The position numbers and the translations under genes were made by a program. The notes under the pieces are model-generated. The model had not been told where the DNA came from. It searched no databases and was given only the letters and a program-made list of their open reading frames with translations. A DNA stretch of 16,992 nt, taken from the NCBI GenBank assembly GCA_035550715.1, contig DASZOP010000035.1, forward strand, positions 1-16,992, in the 5' to 3' direction. The stretch is from DASRVA01 sp035550715 (GTDB lineage: Bacteria > Gemmatimonadota > Gemmatimonadetes > JACCXV01 > JAHWKZ01). This document shows positions 13,990-16,992 of this stretch, piece by piece (positions within the stretch are counted from its first letter, which is position 1; each line of letters opens with the position of its first letter).

Positions 13990-16900
13990 CGCTTCCCAGC
14001 GTGGCCGTTGCCGGTCCGCCCGGGGACCGCCCCGGCCGGCTCGGCGAGCCGCACGTTCTCGGCCCCCAGCAGGGTCGCCAGCGGCTCGAGCAGGCCGTCG
14101 TGGAGCGCCACCCGCAGGTCGGTGGCCAGGATCGCGCGACTGGCGCCGGTATCGATCGTGATCGTGACCGGCATCGAGCCCGAGTTCCTGAGTAGCACGG
14201 AGCGGAGCTCGTTGAGGATCTCCTGCTCGCATTTCTCGCGGGGGACGCGGACCTCCAGGCGCCGCTCCCCGTCGGTGGCCGCCTGGGCCAGCGGCACGAT
14301 CGTCTCGGCGACCACCTTCCCTGCCTCCTCGTCGCGCCGATCGAGCCGGCCGGTCAGCAGGATCGGCACGTCGCTGTGGACCAGCGGCCGCGCCGTCTCG
14401 TAGACGCTGCTGAAGGCGATCACCTCGACGGTCCCCGCGTAGTCCTCGAGCGTGAAGAAGGCCATGTCGTTGCCGCGCTTGTCGCGCTGGCCGCGGACGC
14501 CCGTGACGACACCCCCGATCGTCACCTTGCGCCCGGCGGGGATCTCCGCCAGGCCGGCCGTCGTGTGTCGTGCGAAGGCAGCGAGCTGGGCGCGGACCTT
14601 GTCCAGGGGATGGCCGGAGACGTAGAAGCCGAGCACTTCCTTCTCGTTCCGGAGCCGCTCGCCCGCTGGCCACTCGTCCACGTCGGGCAGCGGCGGGATG
14701 GTCCGGCTCGCGTTCTCGGGCGCCCCGCCGAAGAGCGTGAACTGGCCGCGCTCCCGCTCGCCGGCTTTTCTCTGCCCGTGAGCCAGCGCCATGTCGAGAG
14801 CCACGATCTGCTGCGCACGGTGTCCTTCGAGGCCATCGCAGGCGCCGGCCTGGATCAGGCTCTCGACCACCCGCTTGTTGACCTGACGCAGATCGACCTG
14901 CTCGGCCAGATCGAACAGGTGCGCGAACGGTCCGTGCTTCCGGCGCGCCGCGAGAATGATCTCGATCGCGCCACGACCGACGTTCTTGATCGCGCCCAGC
15001 CCGAAGCGCAGACCCCGCTCCACGACGGTAAAGCCGTAGCCCGACTCGTTGACGTCCGGGCCCAGGATCTCGATCCCCATGGACCGGCACGCATCCAGAT
15101 AGCGAACGATCGAGTCGCTGTTCCCCATCGCGTTGGTGAGGAGCGCGGCCATGAACTCTCGTGGATGATGCGCCTTGAGCCAGGCCGTGTGGTAGGCGAC
15201 CAGCGCGTAGGCGGCCGAGTGGCTCTTGTTGAAGCCGTAGCGGCCGAAGGTCGTGATGTCCGCCACCAGCCGCTCCACCACGGCCGGGGGGTAGCCTCGC
15301 TCGCGAGCCCCCTCGCGGAAGCGACCCATCTGCTCGTCGACCAGGGACTGGATCTTCTTGCCCATGGCTTTCCGCAGGATGTCGGCTTCGGCGAGCGAGA
15401 AGCCGGCCACCCGGTTGGCGATCTGCATCACCTGCTCCTGGTACGTGATGACGCCCGAGGTCTCGGCCAGCAGGTCGGTCAGGTCATCGTGGTACGTGTC
15501 GATCCGCTCCTCGCCTCGCTTCCGGCTGACGTATCGTTCGGTCATCCCGCAGTCGAGCGGCCCCGGACGGATGAGAGCGTTGAGCGCGATCAGGTCCTCG
15601 AAGCGGGCTGGGTGCGTGCGCTTGCAGATGTCGGTCGCCAGCGAGGACTCGAACTGGAAGATGCCCTCGGTCTCGCCGCGTCCCAGAAGCCGGTACGGTT
15701 CGGGGTCGTCGAGGGGCAGGGCGTCCACGTCGATCCGCTCGCCTGTCTTATCGGCGATCATCTCGATCGCGTCGTCGATGACGGTAAGGGTCTTGAGCCC
15801 CAGGAAGTCGATCTTGAGGAGCCCCACGCGCTCGATCGAGGCCATGTCCCACTGCGTGGTCAGCTCGCTCCGCTCGGAACGGTAGAGGGGGACGTAGTTG
15901 ACCAGCCGGTCGGGGGCGATGACCACCCCGGCGGCGTGCACGCTGGCATGGCGCGCCAGCCCCTGGAGCGCCCGGGCGTCGTCCAGGAGCCGCCGCAGGC
16001 GGTCGTTCGACCGGTACGCCTCGCCGATCTCAGGGACCTGCTCGATCGCTTCCTCCACCCGCACCGGCTGGGGCGACCCGGGGGCGTTCGGGATCAGCTT
16101 CGCGAGGCGGTCCGCCTCGGCCAGCGGGAGCTGGAGCACCCGCGCGACGTCGCGCACGGCGGCCTTCGACTTCATGGTTCCGAAGGTGATGATCTGGGCC
16201 ACCGACTCCTCGCCGTACTTCCGCTTCACGTACTCGATCACCTCGCCGCGCCGGTCGTCTCGGAAGTCGATGTCGATGTCCGGCATCGAGATCCGGTCCG
16301 GGTTCAGGAACCGCTCGAAGAGGAGGCCGTAACGCAGCGGATCGATGTTCGTGATCCCCAGGCAGTAGGCGACGAGGCTTCCCGCGGCCGAGCCGCGTCC
16401 CGGGCCCACCGTGATCCCCCGCTCCCGGGCGTGGGAGATGAAGTCGGCGACGATCAGGAAATACCCGGCGAACCCGGTCCGCTGGATGACGTCGAGCTCG
16501 TACTCGAACCGCTCCAGGATCGGCGCGTCGATCGGATCGTACCGCTCCTCGAGCCCCCGCCGCGCCTGGGCCTCGAGCAAGGCTTCCAGCGTGTCGTGGC
16601 CGGGGGGCAGCGGGAAGGCCGGAAGCAGCGGACGACCGAAGTCGAGCTCCACGTCGCAGCGGTCGGCGATCCACGCCGTGTTCTCGAGCGCCTCCGGGCA
16701 ATCCGGGAACCGCTCCGCCATCTCCTCCGGCGACTTGAAGTAAAACTCGTCCGAGTAGAACCGCATGCGGTCCTCCTGGTCGACGAGCTTGCCGGTCTGG
16801 ATGCAGAGCAGGACGTCGTGCGGCGACGCGTCGGCCCGGGTCTCGTAATGGACGTCGTTGGTCGCGACCAGAGGCAGCCCCAGCTCCGCCGCGAGCTCCA

Positions 16901-16992
16901 GGACGCCGGCGTTCACGGTCCGCTGCTGGGGAATCCCGTGGTCCTGGAGCTCGAGGAAGAAGCGGTCCTCGCCGAACAGCCGCGCCATCCGC
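13986..16992 (-). CDS. dnaE: DNA polymerase III alpha subunit (5' end cut off)
   Basis: This is the catalytic C-family replicase subunit. About 1000 residues are visible; the beginning of the N-terminal PHP domain lies beyond base 16992, and the frame is open to the edge. From the cut end the order is: end of PHP (ATNDVHYETRADASPHD), palm with the catalytic acidic residues in PDIDIDF (about 16261-16285) and KIDFLGL (15795-15815), fingers (FGRYGFNKSHSAAYA), a tandem helix-hairpin-helix region, and the OB fold (VTIGGVVTGVRGQRDKRG). The beta-clamp-binding motif QFTLF is at 14730-14744, between the hairpin region and the OB fold, as in E. coli. The C-terminus follows normally. It is the DnaE1 type rather than PolC, which would carry an inserted exonuclease domain. 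No intein is seen. It is the first visible gene of the coupled minus-strand operon. Confidence 0.97.
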   Translation of the reverse strand, partial: RMARLFGEDRFFLELQDHGIPQQRTVNAGVLELAAELGLPLVATNDVHYETRADASPHDVLLCIQTGKLVDQEDRMRFYSDEFYFKSPEEMAERFPDCPEALENTAWIADRCDVELDFGRPLLPAFPLPPGHDTLEALLEAQARRGLEERYDPIDAPILERFEYELDVIQRTGFAGYFLIVADFISHARERGITVGPGRGSAAGSLVAYCLGITNIDPLRYGLLFERFLNPDRISMPDIDIDFRDDRRGEVIEYVKRKYGEESVAQIITFGTMKSKAAVRDVARVLQLPLAEADRLAKLIPNAPGSPQPVRVEEAIEQVPEIGEAYRSNDRLRRLLDDARALQGLARHASVHAAGVVIAPDRLVNYVPLYRSERSELTTQWDMASIERVGLLKIDFLGLKTLTVIDDAIEMIADKTGERIDVDALPLDDPEPYRLLGRGETEGIFQFESSLATDICKRTHPARFEDLIALNALIRPGPLDCGMTERYVSRKRGEERIDTYHDDLTDLLAETSGVITYQEQVMQIANRVAGFSLAEADILRKAMGKKIQSLVDEQMGRFREGARERGYPPAVVERLVADITTFGRYGFNKSHSAAYALVAYHTAWLKAHHPREFMAALLTNAMGNSDSIVRYLDACRSMGIEILGPDVNESGYGFTVVERGLRFGLGAIKNVGRGAIEIILAARRKHGPFAHLFDLAEQVDLRQVNKRVVESLIQAGACDGLEGHRAQQIVALDMALAHGQRKAGERERGQFTLFGGAPENASRTIPPLPDVDEWPAGERLRNEKEVLGFYVSGHPLDKVRAQLAAFARHTTAGLAEIPAGRKVTIGGVVTGVRGQRDKRGNDMAFFTLEDYAGTVEVIAFSSVYETARPLVHSDVPILLTGRLDRRDEEAGKVVAETIVPLAQAATDGERRLEVRVPREKCEQEILNELRSVLLRNSGSMPVTITIDTGASRAILATDLRVALHDGLLEPLATLLGAENVRLAEPAGAVPGRTGNGHAGKR

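Noticed and set aside
12979..15090. AccA with a 367-residue N-terminal extension
   Set aside because: The extension is antisense-like low-complexity sequence in a different frame of dnaE. The AccA start at ATG 13989 overlaps the dnaE stop and gives the normal family length.
1..16992. CRISPR arrays, insertion sequences, tRNA or rRNA genes, prophage or transposon ends
   Set aside because: I found no regularly spaced repeats, transposase motifs, terminal inverted repeats or tRNA-like folds by reading. Coding genes occupy nearly the whole window.

Overview
The window is a dense stretch of bacterial chromosome with very high GC, no mobile elements and no gene-free gap longer than 143 bases. It holds two convergent gene trains that meet at about 10.6 kb. 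I recognise 12 of the 14 genes by family. The order recF, DciA-type gene, gyrB, gyrA is the usual core next to a replication origin, so dnaA, dnaN and oriC probably lie just left of base 1. The organism is probably a diderm, because two proteins carry lipoprotein signals. The GC content and gene order would fit Gemmatimonadota or a similar FCB-group lineage, but that assignment is a guess without a tree.

Plus strand, 1 to 10597: recF (5' end cut off), a DciA/DUF721 helicase-loader-like gene, gyrB, gyrA, a receiver-GAF-GGDEF diguanylate cyclase, a membrane-anchored alpha/beta hydrolase, moaD, moaE, and two tightly coupled genes of unknown function. The gaps are mostly 1 to 24 bases, or 4-base start/stop overlaps. 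The one real gap is 143 bases between moaD and moaE.

Minus strand, read from 16992 down to 10594: dnaE (5' end cut off), accA, moaC, a rhodanese-fold lipoprotein and an SGNH-fold lipoprotein. All four junctions are 4-base start/stop overlaps (ATGA, CTGA, ATGA, GTGA), so this looks like one translationally coupled operon. It joins DNA replication, fatty-acid synthesis and molybdenum cofactor (Moco) synthesis. The two trains collide exactly, because both final stop codons lie in the same CTAG palindrome at 10594-10597.

The most interesting points are these. (1) The adjacent SGNH and rhodanese lipoproteins have both lost the residues that normally do the chemistry, so they look like a pair of exported pseudoenzymes. 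(2) moaC almost certainly starts at CTG: counted from it, its residues number exactly as in E. coli MoaC and its start overlaps the accA stop. (3) The diguanylate cyclase also appears to need a CTG start to keep its first beta strand. (4) An unrecognised, translationally coupled gene pair follows moaD-moaE. (5) Moco genes are split between the two convergent trains. The core replication and gyrase genes are otherwise ordinary.
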